64,000 bases of DNA from positions 124,001 through 188,000 of the forward strand of contig CABJAM010000005.1 in the NCBI GenBank assembly GCA_902363555.1, written 5' to 3'. The notes below the pieces were generated by a model, which was given only the letters and a program-made list of their open reading frames with translations, was not told the origin of the DNA and did no database searches. Below are positions 1 through 8,598 of this stretch, piece after piece. A program made the position numbers and the translations under genes. Origin of the DNA: Lachnospiraceae bacterium (GTDB lineage Bacteria > Bacillota > Clostridia > Lachnospirales > Lachnospiraceae). The number at the start of each line of letters is the position of its first letter. Position 1 is the stretch's first letter.

Positions 1-97
1 TAAATTTGGATACGTCGATATTTCCTCCGCAGCCGGTCACACTCAGTGTGAGTACTGCCGCCAGTATCAGCGCCGCGCATTTTCTGCCTATGGTCAT
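1..97 (-). CDS. N-terminus of a lipoprotein (cut by window edge)
   Basis: Only the first 32 codons are inside the window. They encode a short basic start (MTIGRK), a hydrophobic stretch and the lipobox VTGC, so the product is very probably exported and lipid-anchored at the outer face of the membrane. A strong ribosome site (AGGAGG on the minus strand, 105-110) sits 7 bases before the ATG at 97. It lies downstream of recO in the same direction. Nothing can be said about its function from this piece. Confidence 0.75.
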   Translation of the reverse strand, partial: MTIGRKCAALILAAVLTLSVTGCGGNIDVSKF

Positions 98-199
98 CGG
101 CCTGCCTCCTGTCTTAATATTTCCGGCCAGGTTCTATGCCGGACTTTTATTATTGTAGCGTTTCTTTCATAGATTTTCAACACATTTCTACGGTTTTAT

Positions 200-955
200 T
201 CAAAATCCCGGCGAAATTATCAAATCCAGCATTTCCAGTGATTTAAACGGCTTGTCAATGTGGAGCTTCAGATAATGCTCCATAACATTATCAAGATCCT
301 TTAAAACCTCCGGTGCAACGGTAAATGTATACAGCTTTTCCACAGGCGATGAAACAATGTACTGCATCGTATATATGGTGGACGGATGCAGCCGTTTAAG
401 GCCATGCTCCTTCCCCCGGCAGTTTTCACAGACGACACCGCAGCTAAAAAAGCTGAAATAAGCCAGATTTTCACTGCTCCCGCAATGACAGCAGCTATGG
501 CACTGAGGATATTCCCCTTCCAGCACAAGTATTTTCAATTCATAGATGCGCCGGACAAGCTTGAAGTCGATCATACGCCGGCACAATACTCTAAGCGTCT
601 GATACAAAAGCTTTAACAGCGGCGTGCCGTCGATATTTTCCCGGGCGTAATAGGTGGCAAATTCCAGAAAATAAAAGCCATAGCAGGCCGCCTCCAGATC
701 CTCCCGAAGCTCCATAAAATAATTGGATATACTGGCGGCCACCAGTGTATAGGCATCCCTGCCCGGCACGAGCATGAACTCGCCGAAGGCAAAGGGCTCC
801 GTCGCCCCCAGCATGGCGCTTTTCGGCCGTCTGGAGCCTCTGGAAAATGCTGTAATTTTACCGCGCTGTGTGGTCAGCAGCACAAGCCGTTTATCATACT
901 CGCCCACAGGCATGGAGGAAATAACCATACCGGTCAGCTTTAACTGTTCTGTCAT
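200..955 (-). CDS. recO: DNA repair protein RecO
   Basis: 251 residues, the usual RecO length. RecO loads RecA onto SSB-covered single-stranded DNA with RecR (RecFOR pathway). The N-terminal OB-fold is followed by a helical region and a zinc-binding part with paired cysteines (C155/C158 and C176/C179). The order protease, era, recO on one strand matches the era-recO neighbourhood common in Firmicutes, and the 85-bp gap to era suggests one transcript. Family known; assignment firm. Confidence 0.93.
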   Translation of the reverse strand: MTEQLKLTGMVISSMPVGEYDKRLVLLTTQRGKITAFSRGSRRPKSAMLGATEPFAFGEFMLVPGRDAYTLVAASISNYFMELREDLEAACYGFYFLEFATYYARENIDGTPLLKLLYQTLRVLCRRMIDFKLVRRIYELKILVLEGEYPQCHSCCHCGSSENLAYFSFFSCGVVCENCRGKEHGLKRLHPSTIYTMQYIVSSPVEKLYTFTVAPEVLKDLDNVMEHYLKLHIDKPFKSLEMLDLIISPGF

Positions 956-1040
956 CGCTTCATCGTCTCCGTTATCCTTTGTACATCCAGTGCTCCATCA
1001 GGTCAGAAATCATAAGGTTCTGACGGCGGGCAAAGGCATA

Positions 1041-1946
1041 TCAATACTCCTTCTTGTCATAGCCGAAATTTTTTATAAGAAAATCACTATCGCGCCAATC
1101 CTTTTTCACCTTCACCCATAGCTGGAGGTTCACCTTCATCTCAAGAAGATTTTCAATCTCCTCCCGCGCCTGGGTGCCGATTTTTTTAAGCATGGCGCCC
1201 TGCTTGCCGATAATAATGCCCTTGTGGGATTCCCGCTCACATATGATGGTCGCATCGATATCCACGATATGCCCGTGACGCCGGGTTTTCATCTGATCAA
1301 TGGACACAGCGATCCCATGGGGTATCTCCTCGTCCAGAAGTCTCAGCGCCTTCTCGCGGATCAGCTCGGCCACGATCTGACGCTCCGGCTGGTCTGTGAT
1401 CGTATCCTCATCGTAAAACTGAGGTCCGTTTGGCAGATATTTCATAATCACGTCAATAATTTCACCGGTGTTCTCCCCTTTGAGTGCGGAACAGGGGATG
1501 ATTTCCGCAAAGGTGCAAATGTCCTTATAGGCATCGATAAATTTAAGAATCTCCTCTTTTTTTACAGTGTCGATCTTGTTGATCACCAGAATGACCGGTG
1601 TTTTTACTTTACCAAGCTGTTCGGCGATATGGCGCTCCCCGGCGCCGATAAAGGTGGACGGCTCTACAAGCCATAAAATCACGTCCACCTCGGTAAATGT
1701 GCGCTCTGCCGTATTGACCATATACTCGCCAAGCTTATTTTTAGCCTTGTGTATTCCCGGCGTGTCCACAAATACGATCTGCCCCTCATCGCTTGTATAA
1801 ACCGTCTGAATGCGGTTGCGTGTTGTCTGAGGTTTATTGGATGTGATCGCAATCTTCTGTCCGATCAGGCGGTTCATCAGTGTTGATTTCCCCACGTTGG
1901 GACGGCCGATCAGTGTCACAAATCCGGATTTAAAGTTTTCTTCCAT
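1041..1946 (-). CDS. era: GTPase Era
   Basis: Ribosome-associated GTPase that binds the 3' end of 16S rRNA and helps assemble the 30S subunit. In numbering from an upstream in-frame ATG at 1958 (4 residues longer), G1 is GRPNVGKS (18-25), G3 is DTPG (65-68), G4 is NKID (127-130) and G5 is SALKG. The C-terminal KH domain shows the GIIIGKQG loop. I prefer the ATG at 1946 because GGAGAG lies 6 bases before it, while the ATG at 1958 has no ribosome site. 301 residues is normal for Era. Confidence 0.95.
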   Translation of the reverse strand: MEENFKSGFVTLIGRPNVGKSTLMNRLIGQKIAITSNKPQTTRNRIQTVYTSDEGQIVFVDTPGIHKAKNKLGEYMVNTAERTFTEVDVILWLVEPSTFIGAGERHIAEQLGKVKTPVILVINKIDTVKKEEILKFIDAYKDICTFAEIIPCSALKGENTGEIIDVIMKYLPNGPQFYDEDTITDQPERQIVAELIREKALRLLDEEIPHGIAVSIDQMKTRRHGHIVDIDATIICERESHKGIIIGKQGAMLKKIGTQAREEIENLLEMKVNLQLWVKVKKDWRDSDFLIKNFGYDKKEY

Positions 1947-1996
1947 TATTCTCTCCATCTTATAAGTTACAGCCGTTCTATGACGCTGAGCTGTTA

Positions 1997-4942
1997 CTAT
2001 AAATTTTCTACATTCGTAAAAAGGCCGCGGTTATCCTCTATCTGGCTCTCACTGCCCACAACACATACATTATTCTGATCCACAAAGTACTGGATCAGGT
2101 CAGCAAAGCCGCGGATCACGTCCACATTTGTCTCAAGCATCTGAGTCCGGGTGCGCGCCAGCTCCTCATTGCTGATATTTCCCAGCCATGCGGTCAGTGA
2201 ACGTACGCCGGCCATAGACGGCATCTGTGGCGCATCTGCCGCGCTGACAGCACCGATGATGTATTTTAACATATCCCGGCCGCTGACGTCAAAGCTTCTT
2301 AAATATTCGGCGCACTGGCGGTAGATTTCAAGCGTTTCCGTAAGATGTGGGTCGCGATAGGATGTAAAATAAGCATTCCCGCTGCGTCCGAAGCCGCACA
2401 TGCAGCCGTAGGCGCCGCCCTTGACCCTGAGATTTATCCACAGATAATCGTACTCCAAAATCACCTTTAATACATTCAGGCCGCCATGATAGGAAAACCC
2501 GCCGTTTCGGAAGTTTCCGGCCACCGCGTCATATTGGACCATGCCGGAGGTGATCAGCCCTTCGTTTTTCTTTTCCGGAGAAAATGCCAGCGTCTCCTTT
2601 TGGGGCACATGTCCGCTCAGATGGGCTTCAAGCCCGGAAATGGCCGTACCCAGCACATCCAGCCCTTCTTTTTTGCTTGTGTAGTCCACCATGATATTAT
2701 CCTTGCGGAAAATAAATGCCAGCGTCTCCCTGAGGGCCGCCACGAGATTTCCCGCCTGATCCTCAAAGTTTTTGGCAAGGTTCTGAACAAAGCGGTAAAA
2801 ATCCAGCCCGCTGGTCATTTCCTTATAATAGACATCCTCGGAAAAATAGGATGTGGCTCTGGCCACAGCCACCGAATGCCCGGAGGAATTCATCGCCATC
2901 TGAAGTCTGGATGCGATTTCATCGATGATCTCCTTTAGCCGCTTTTTATCATCCAGCCGTGACGCAAACATGATTTCCTGCATCAGCTCCAGCATTTTGC
3001 CAAGCTGGGCATATAAAGCCTTCCCGCCCACCTCAAACATCGGATAATAATCACCGCCATTGGAATCTCTGTGTTCCTTATCAAAGGAATGGGCGTATAC
3101 GGAAATCGTCGTGTAAATGCCGCCGGTATACATATTGATTTCATTGTTCAGATTCTCATAATCATACGACAATGTGTCTATATTGCCCAGGACATTGGTT
3201 AATAGTCCGGCATAGGGAATCAGCCGTTTGGGCAGTCCGGTCATATCAAACATCAGCTTCATATAGCCGATGCCTTTCGTCTCATAATCGTGGAGAAGCC
3301 CCCGAAAGCCCCCGATTTCTATCTCCTCATTGCGCACCGGTATGGGCGACTTATCAATATCCTCCAGGGCCAGCATAGGGATCGTCTCCAGCGCTTCCTG
3401 GGAAGATGGCGTCTCCTGATATTCCTTTAGATGCGCAGTATCCGCAGCAATTTTATCGATCTGCTCCCGGCTCAGGGAATCCTTATATCTGGCAAGCTCT
3501 GATTTTAGCTGTGCTTCTTTTTCCATGGCCAGCCCCTTCTTGGGCGCCAGGATCAGCAGCGACGCGTGGGGATTGTTCAGGAGATACCGGTCGATCAAAT
3601 GTTCAAAGTAACCGCTGCCGATATTTTTCTTAAGTGTCTCAAAGGTTTTAAAACATTTCAGGTGGGTAAACGGCATGGACTTATCGTAAAGCCAACTGTC
3701 CATCATCATAATACCATACATGAGTCCGCCGGGGATCCAGCCGTAATCCCCTTCACGGAAACGAAATTCCATCGTATTCAGCGCTGCTTTAAGGGAATTT
3801 TCATTCAGGCCCGTATTTACGATGCCCGAGAGCGTTTCACGGATCACCCGCATAAACTTATCCTTATCAGATGGATTACAGTTTTTGGCAACAATGGAAA
3901 TGTATGGCTGGCGCGAGGATTTTTCGTACTCACAGTAAACATCCTTAGCGACACCGCTCTCGATCAGCGCCTTTTTAAGCGGCGCTCCCGGACAGCTCAT
4001 CAGGGCGTAATCCAGTACACCAAAAGCGATGTAAAGCTCCGGGTCCAGACTGTCCTCCAATACCGCGCTGTATGCAAGGTACGTATTGTCCGTCTCCTCC
4101 TCAGCGCTTCCAAGAGAATAATACTCCGTCACTTCTTTCATTTCATCAAAAGGCTTTTGCAGTCCGATTTCAGAATCCACATCCAGCGCATCAAAATGGC
4201 TTAAATATTCCTTATCGATAAAATCCAGCTTCTGGGCAGCATCAAAATCACCGTACAAATAAATATAACTGTTGGACGGATGGTAATATCTTCGGTGAAA
4301 ATCCAAAAAGTCCTCATAGCTCAGCTCAGGAATATAATCCGGGTCGCCACCGGACTCCTGGCCGTAGGTCACATCAGGGAAAAGAAGCGATGATATCTTC
4401 CGGGTCAACACCTGCTCCGGCGATGAAAATGCCCCCTTCATCTCATTATAAACGACGCCGTTATAGGTCAGCTCCCCTTCCACATCATCCAGGGCATAAT
4501 GCCAGCCCTCCTGCTCAAAAATTTCTCTGTGCTGATAAATATTTGGATAAAAAACACTGTCCAGATAGACGTGCATCAGATTTTGAAAATCCTTATCATT
4601 ACAACTGGCCACCGGATACATCGTCTTATCGGGATAGGTCATGGCGTTTAAAAATGTATTTAAGGACCCCTTCACCAGCTCCACAAACGGGTCCTTGACA
4701 GGAAACCGTCTGGAACCGCACAGCACCGAGTGCTCCAATATATGCGCCACTCCGGTACTGTCCTGTGGGGGCGTCCGGAAAATAATATCAAAAACCTTGT
4801 TTTTATCCTCATTGCTCAGTACCGCCACCATCGCGCCTGTTTTGTTATGGCGCAGCAGCGCCGCAAAAGACTTCACCTCATCAATATACTCCTGCGAAAC
4901 AAGGGTATACGACGGATGAATATCTGTAAAATCCTTCACCAT
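1997..4942 (-). CDS. M16C insulinase-family (presequence-type) peptidase
   Basis: 981-residue zinc peptidase of the PreP/falcilysin (M16C) type, which degrades oligopeptides inside a closed chamber. The inverted zinc motif HILEH is at 67-71 (H67, E70, H71), and the third ligand is probably E167 in YNEMKG. The second, non-catalytic half is complete, as expected for this single-chain family. No signal peptide is seen, so it is probably cytoplasmic. AGGAGG precedes the ATG, and a good promoter lies at 4991-5019. It is first in a probable operon with era and recO. The physiological substrate in bacteria is not evident. Confidence 0.9.
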   Translation of the reverse strand: MVKDFTDIHPSYTLVSQEYIDEVKSFAALLRHNKTGAMVAVLSNEDKNKVFDIIFRTPPQDSTGVAHILEHSVLCGSRRFPVKDPFVELVKGSLNTFLNAMTYPDKTMYPVASCNDKDFQNLMHVYLDSVFYPNIYQHREIFEQEGWHYALDDVEGELTYNGVVYNEMKGAFSSPEQVLTRKISSLLFPDVTYGQESGGDPDYIPELSYEDFLDFHRRYYHPSNSYIYLYGDFDAAQKLDFIDKEYLSHFDALDVDSEIGLQKPFDEMKEVTEYYSLGSAEEETDNTYLAYSAVLEDSLDPELYIAFGVLDYALMSCPGAPLKKALIESGVAKDVYCEYEKSSRQPYISIVAKNCNPSDKDKFMRVIRETLSGIVNTGLNENSLKAALNTMEFRFREGDYGWIPGGLMYGIMMMDSWLYDKSMPFTHLKCFKTFETLKKNIGSGYFEHLIDRYLLNNPHASLLILAPKKGLAMEKEAQLKSELARYKDSLSREQIDKIAADTAHLKEYQETPSSQEALETIPMLALEDIDKSPIPVRNEEIEIGGFRGLLHDYETKGIGYMKLMFDMTGLPKRLIPYAGLLTNVLGNIDTLSYDYENLNNEINMYTGGIYTTISVYAHSFDKEHRDSNGGDYYPMFEVGGKALYAQLGKMLELMQEIMFASRLDDKKRLKEIIDEIASRLQMAMNSSGHSVAVARATSYFSEDVYYKEMTSGLDFYRFVQNLAKNFEDQAGNLVAALRETLAFIFRKDNIMVDYTSKKEGLDVLGTAISGLEAHLSGHVPQKETLAFSPEKKNEGLITSGMVQYDAVAGNFRNGGFSYHGGLNVLKVILEYDYLWINLRVKGGAYGCMCGFGRSGNAYFTSYRDPHLTETLEIYRQCAEYLRSFDVSGRDMLKYIIGAVSAADAPQMPSMAGVRSLTAWLGNISNEELARTRTQMLETNVDVIRGFADLIQYFVDQNNVCVVGSESQIEDNRGLFTNVENL

Positions 4943-4990
4943 ACTCTTTGGCCTCCTGTTAAAATCTTCTATTCTATATCATTAGCTAAG

Positions 4991-5019
4991 ATTATAGCAT
5001 ATATACGGACAAATTCCAA
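4991..5019 (-). promoter_or_regulatory. SigA-type promoter for the peptidase-era-recO operon
   Basis: On the minus strand TTGGAA (5014-5019) and TATAAT (4991-4996) are separated by 17 bp, about 50 bases upstream of the peptidase ATG. Confidence 0.65.
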
Positions 5020-5106
5020 GCATCCAACAATTTCGCCTTTCAAATTCATTTAATGGCAAAAAATAAAACAGCACTGTTCCCCTGCCAATTACAGCAGGAG
5101 AACAGT

Positions 5107-5310
5107 GCTTACTATTTTTCATAGCTGCGAGCACGTAAGCGCCTGTCCTTTAGGCGCTTACGTGCGATGCATGAAAAATTGTTAGCGGGCGTCCTTGGGA
5201 CGCTTACTATTTTTCATAGCTACGAGCACTTAGCGCCTGTCTTTCAGGCGCTTACGTGCGATGCATGAAAAATTGTTAGCGGGCGTCTTTGGGCCGCTTA
5301 CTATTTTTCA
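5107..5310. repeat. Tandem 95/94-bp repeat with strong hairpins, third copy truncated
   Basis: Unit 1 is 5107-5201, unit 2 is 5202-5295, and a partial third unit runs into the amidase stop codon. Each full unit holds a hairpin; in unit 1 it is a perfect 13-bp stem (5131-5143 with 5153-5165). A second short stem (5189-5194 with 5198-5203) and an outer TTTTTCAT/ATGAAAAA pair are also present. The units differ at a few positions, some inside stems. This fills the gap between the peptidase and the amidase. A related hairpin ends topB (50762-50789). Confidence 0.85.
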
Positions 5311-5970
5311 CTGATGCTCAGAAATCCATGTTTTCACATCTTCTTTAAACTGCAGCCAGGCATCCTCATGCTCCACAAAGTACAGCGGGCAATCCTTGCC
5401 CGTCACATCATAATGCCGGATCACGTTTTCCGGCTCCACATTCAGATATTCGCAGAGCCATCCGGTGAGCCATACGAGCGAATCGTAGGTTTTATCGTTA
5501 AACTTACCGGTTTCATCGGGGTGACATACCTCGATGGAAACCGTGTCATGGTTCCTGCTGTTGGAAGCATAGGCCACCTCGGAGGTGGGAACACACTGAA
5601 CGATCTCGCCATCCAGTCCTACGATAAAGTTACTGCTGGCCTGGGTTTCCTGGCTGTCCTTAAGGCCTTCAAAATAATTTCGGTTCTGAATGGCCGTGGA
5701 TCCCGGATTGGCCACATAATGGATCACGATCCCTGTAATCTTATCCGTGGCGGTCTGCGGCCTGGAAAAAGAATTGGGCGTCAACAGCTCCACATCGATA
5801 TCCGGCCGGTACTTATCCGCAGCGTCCGAGGACACTCCGGAAGCCGCCGGCACAGTTTTCTTACTCTTTTCCTGGATCAGCAGGACTGCCAGTATAATCA
5901 CGGTTATGGCCAGTATAATGACTAACGCCACATACAGCCACCGCATCTGTTGGTTTCGTCTTCTGTTCAT
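5308..5970 (-). CDS. Membrane-anchored N-acetylmuramoyl-L-alanine amidase (Amidase_2)
   Basis: 220 residues: a basic start, one transmembrane helix (about 11-32), a short linker and an Amidase_2 (PGRP-like) domain (about 75-210). The zinc ligands are readable as H84 (IVIHYVAN), H186 (RHYDVTGKDC) and C194. The family cleaves the amide bond between N-acetylmuramic acid and the stem peptide, so this is probably a cell-wall remodelling enzyme held on the outer membrane face. Its last codons run into the third copy of the hairpin repeat. Confidence 0.88.
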   Translation of the reverse strand: MNRRRNQQMRWLYVALVIILAITVIILAVLLIQEKSKKTVPAASGVSSDAADKYRPDIDVELLTPNSFSRPQTATDKITGIVIHYVANPGSTAIQNRNYFEGLKDSQETQASSNFIVGLDGEIVQCVPTSEVAYASNSRNHDTVSIEVCHPDETGKFNDKTYDSLVWLTGWLCEYLNVEPENVIRHYDVTGKDCPLYFVEHEDAWLQFKEDVKTWISEHQ

Positions 5971-6002
5971 TACCCCACATCTTTCAAAAAGAGCATTCCA
6001 TC

Positions 6003-6033
6003 GTAACAGTTCAGACGGGCCGAACGGTCACCC
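6003..6033. repeat. Copy A of a 3'-end hairpin repeat family (GTAACAGTTC arm)
   Basis: Begins GTAACAGTTCAGACGGGCCG and lies 8 bases after the guaB stop. It matches copies at 31034-31064 and 43367-43397. The arms pair imperfectly in this copy. There is no T-run, so it is not a classic terminator. Confidence 0.65.
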
Positions 6034-6040
6034 AAAGTCG

Positions 6041-7495
6041 TCAATGATCTACGCTGTAATTGGGCGCTTCCTTCGTGATCTGAATGTCGTGAGGATGGCT
6101 TTCCTTTAATGAAGCGGCGGAAATCTTGATAAAGCGGCCATTTTCTTTCAGGTCCTCTATCGTCGCCGCACCACAGTAACCCATGCCTGCGCGCAAGCCA
6201 CCGATCAACTGGAATACGGTATCCTCCACATATCCTTTGTATGCCACGCGGCCTTCCACGCCTTCCGGCACCAGCTTTTTGGCATCTGCCTGGAAGTAAC
6301 GGTCCTTACTGCCGTTTTCCATAGCGGCAATGGAACCCATACCGCGGTAAACCTTATATTTTCTGCCCTGGTACAGCTCAAAGCTTCCCGGACTCTCATC
6401 GCAGCCTGCAAACATACTGCCCATCATACAAACATTAGCGCCTGCGGCAATGGCCTTGGTCACATCGCCGGAATATTTGATACCGCCATCTGCGATAATA
6501 GGAATATTATATTCCTTGGCAACTGAATAAGCGTCCATCACTGCTGTCACCTGGGGTACACCGATACCGGCGACCACACGGGTCGTGCAGATGGAGCCAG
6601 GTCCGATACCTACCTTAACAGCATCCACACCTGCTTCGATCAGCGCCTTTGTAGCCTCGGCTGTGGCCACATTACCGGCAATGATCTGAAGGTCCGGATA
6701 CGCATCCTTTACCATACGGACAACTCTTAATACATTGGCCGAATGTCCATGCGCCGTATCGATAACGATCACGTCCACATGAGCCTTTACAAGAGCATCC
6801 ACACGGTCAAGAATATCTGCCGTTACGCCGACACCGGCACCGCAGAGCAGACGGCCCTGTCCGTCCTTGGCAGACAGCGGATACTTAATTGTTTTTTCAA
6901 TATCCTTTATAGTGATTAAGCCTTTCAAGTTGAAATCGTCATCGACAATCGGAAGCTTTTCGACACGGGCTTTGCCAAGGATGTGCTTTGCTTCTTCCAG
7001 CGTTACGCCTTCTTTGGCAGTGATCAGATTTTTGGAAGTCATGCTTTCGCGGATCTTTTTAGTAAAGTCCTCTTCAAATTTCAGATCGCGGTTCGTTAAA
7101 ATACCAACCAGCTTTCTGCCTTCTGTGATGGGCACACCGGAAATACGGAACTTGGCCATCAGCTCATTGGCATCGGCCAGGGTGTGTTCAGGAGATAAAT
7201 AGAATGGGTCCGTAATGACCCCGTATTCAGAACGTTTAACCTTATCCACCTCATCTGCCTGCGCCTGGATGGACATATTTTTATGGATAATACCAATACC
7301 GCCCTGTCTTGCCATGGCAATAGCCATACGGTGCTCTGTCACCGTATCCATGCCGGCACTCATTAAGGGTACGTTTAGTTTAATCTTCTGTGTCAGATGT
7401 GTCGTGATGTCGACCTGATTCGGAATAACCTCAGAATATGCCGGAACCAGAAGTACGTCGTCAAAAGTAATGCCTTCACCGATAATCTTTCCCAC
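6041..7495 (-). CDS. guaB: IMP dehydrogenase
   Basis: Oxidises IMP to XMP with NAD+, the committed step of GMP synthesis. A TIM barrel is split by two CBS domains (roughly residues 90-210); the catalytic cysteine loop GSICTTR follows the phosphate-binding segments, and a mobile flap is near the C-terminus. I place the start at the GTG at 7495: AGGAAG lies 5 bases before it and the protein then begins VGKIIGEGITFDD, giving 484 residues, the usual length. In-frame ATGs upstream (7531, 7549) lack a ribosome site, and the upper one lies in an inverted repeat. Confidence 0.95.
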   Translation of the reverse strand: MGKIIGEGITFDDVLLVPAYSEVIPNQVDITTHLTQKIKLNVPLMSAGMDTVTEHRMAIAMARQGGIGIIHKNMSIQAQADEVDKVKRSEYGVITDPFYLSPEHTLADANELMAKFRISGVPITEGRKLVGILTNRDLKFEEDFTKKIRESMTSKNLITAKEGVTLEEAKHILGKARVEKLPIVDDDFNLKGLITIKDIEKTIKYPLSAKDGQGRLLCGAGVGVTADILDRVDALVKAHVDVIVIDTAHGHSANVLRVVRMVKDAYPDLQIIAGNVATAEATKALIEAGVDAVKVGIGPGSICTTRVVAGIGVPQVTAVMDAYSVAKEYNIPIIADGGIKYSGDVTKAIAAGANVCMMGSMFAGCDESPGSFELYQGRKYKVYRGMGSIAAMENGSKDRYFQADAKKLVPEGVEGRVAYKGYVEDTVFQLIGGLRAGMGYCGAATIEDLKENGRFIKISAASLKESHPHDIQITKEAPNYSVDH

Positions 7496-7548
7496 GATTT
7501 CTTCCTCACTTTCTTTTAAATAGAATTTCATAAAAAGTTGAATATACA

Positions 7549-7586
7549 ATTCGACAACTTACTATCGGAATAATAAGTTGTCGAAT
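7549..7586. promoter_or_regulatory. 13-bp inverted repeat made of two perfect 0A boxes in the guaB leader
   Basis: Arms ATTCGACAACTTA (7549-7561) and TAAGTTGTCGAAT (7574-7586) pair perfectly around a 12-base spacer. Each arm contains TGTCGAA, the Spo0A recognition sequence. The site is downstream of the guaB promoter, about 50 bases before the start codon, so it could act as a repressor roadblock, as an RNA hairpin, or both. Confidence 0.7.
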
Positions 7587-7609
7587 AATGTAGCTATTTA
7601 GTGTTTACC

Positions 7610-7638
7610 AGTTTAACAAATCATTCTTTAAAAGTCAA
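7610..7638 (-). promoter_or_regulatory. SigA-type promoter of guaB
   Basis: TTGACT (7633-7638) and TAAACT (7610-7615), minus strand, 17-bp spacer. It implies a leader of about 105 bases that carries the inverted repeat. No purine riboswitch is visible. The rest of the gap up to 7760 shows nothing else. Confidence 0.75.
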
Positions 7639-7760
7639 CACACGAGATTATAATTAATACTTAACAGATTTATTAACACCACTTATTCCATATCCATTAA
7701 GATACCCGAAACGGTTCTGTTTATGAATCTGTAACCGCTCAGCAGGAAACGAAGGCTGCA

Positions 7761-8285
7761 TTAATCCAGCTTAACCTTGCTAGGGGAATAATTAAACATA
7801 TTTTTGAGCATCTTCTCGGATGGCTCAAAGAAGATCTTCACCCGACCGTTTGTACCGGCACCGATATAAATATATCTCTTTTTGGATTTATCCCTGGAAG
7901 AAAAGTCATAAACCTTCATCTCGCCATGCTGATACTGATCCAGCCAGTGTGACCCCTCCGGAGCTATCACCTCCAGCGATTCAAACTTGACGCTCAATTT
8001 TCTCTTTCTCCGGAAATCACCGCTTAACTGGTCAAAATCCAGATCTCCTGAGGTGAATATGTACTCATATTCCACCTTTTGGAAACGAATGATAAAATAT
8101 TCAATGACCACAATGATCACCGCAAAAATAAACAGCCCGGGAAGTGCGGCAAAAAAGCCGAGCACAAATAATGCGACGATAATAAAAGTAATAATACCAC
8201 AGATAACGCGGACGATAATATTGCCCGTCGTAATCTTCCTCTTTACGAGTACTTCGGAGAATACGTCTCCAGATGAACTAACCAT
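7761..8285 (-). CDS. Conserved membrane protein of unknown function (DUF6106-like)
   Basis: 174 residues from the ATG at 8285, chosen because GGAGGAAAG lies just before it. Two adjacent hydrophobic helices (about 25-70) are followed by a soluble, beta-rich C-terminal half. The layout recalls small PH-like membrane proteins of Lachnospiraceae; the DUF6106 label is from memory and tentative. It stands alone between guaB and groEL. No catalytic motif is visible. Confidence 0.7.
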   Translation of the reverse strand: MVSSSGDVFSEVLVKRKITTGNIIVRVICGIITFIIVALFVLGFFAALPGLFIFAVIIVVIEYFIIRFQKVEYEYIFTSGDLDFDQLSGDFRRKRKLSVKFESLEVIAPEGSHWLDQYQHGEMKVYDFSSRDKSKKRYIYIGAGTNGRVKIFFEPSEKMLKNMFNYSPSKVKLD

Positions 8286-8399
8286 ATTTCTTTCCTCCAA
8301 TAGATGCATAAATTCTTAAAATCTATTATACTTTATTTTTCCCGGAATATAAAGACCAAAAACTGAATATTTTCCTTAATTCGATAAATTTCATAAAAA

Positions 8400-8520
8400 A
8401 TTTATAATCTGTGGGGCTGTGGGGGCGTTGCTTCGCGTAACCGGCTCCGCTTTGCCGGTTCGCGGCAGTCGCCAAAAAGGCGAGCCAGCTCCCCTTTTGG
8501 CTCGTTGCTTCGCGCAAAAT
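8400..8520. repeat. GC-rich intergenic repeat (GCGAAGCAACGAGCC family)
   Basis: Contains GGCTCGTTGCTTCGCGCAAA, an inner CCGGCTCC...CCGGTTCGCGGC hairpin and AGTCGCCAAAAAGGCGAGCC. The same word set recurs at 10755-10805, 28737-28948 and, diverged, 44433-44630. A short open frame across it (8326-8517) is repeat-derived and not a gene. Confidence 0.6.
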
Positions 8521-8523
8521 AAA

Positions 8524-8560
8524 ACTGCCGCCGGGTACTGAGTGGTACCACAGCGGCAGT
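8524..8560 (-). terminator. Intrinsic terminator of groESL
   Basis: ACTGCCGC (8524-8531) pairs with GCGGCAGT (8553-8560), with an inner GGTAC/GTACC stem. On the minus strand it is followed by TTTTATTTT. It lies 38 bases after the groEL stop. Confidence 0.8.
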
Positions 8561-8598
8561 GATATTATCTTTTATTTGAAACGGTTTTCCGTGATGGA

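Noticed and set aside
960..1040. YqzL-like small gene between era and recO
   Set aside because: Only a 13-codon frame (MISDLMEHWMYKG) without a good ribosome site; too short to support.
3566..4204. Plus-strand open frame of 212 codons
   Set aside because: Antisense shadow of the M16C peptidase gene; no ribosome site and unusual composition.
5107..5310. CRISPR array
   Set aside because: Units are about 95 bp, adjacent, without unique spacers, and no cas genes are present. The same holds for 28737 and 44433.
8326..8517. Minus-strand 63-codon frame
   Set aside because: Lies across the GC-rich repeat; its peptide is translated repeat sequence.
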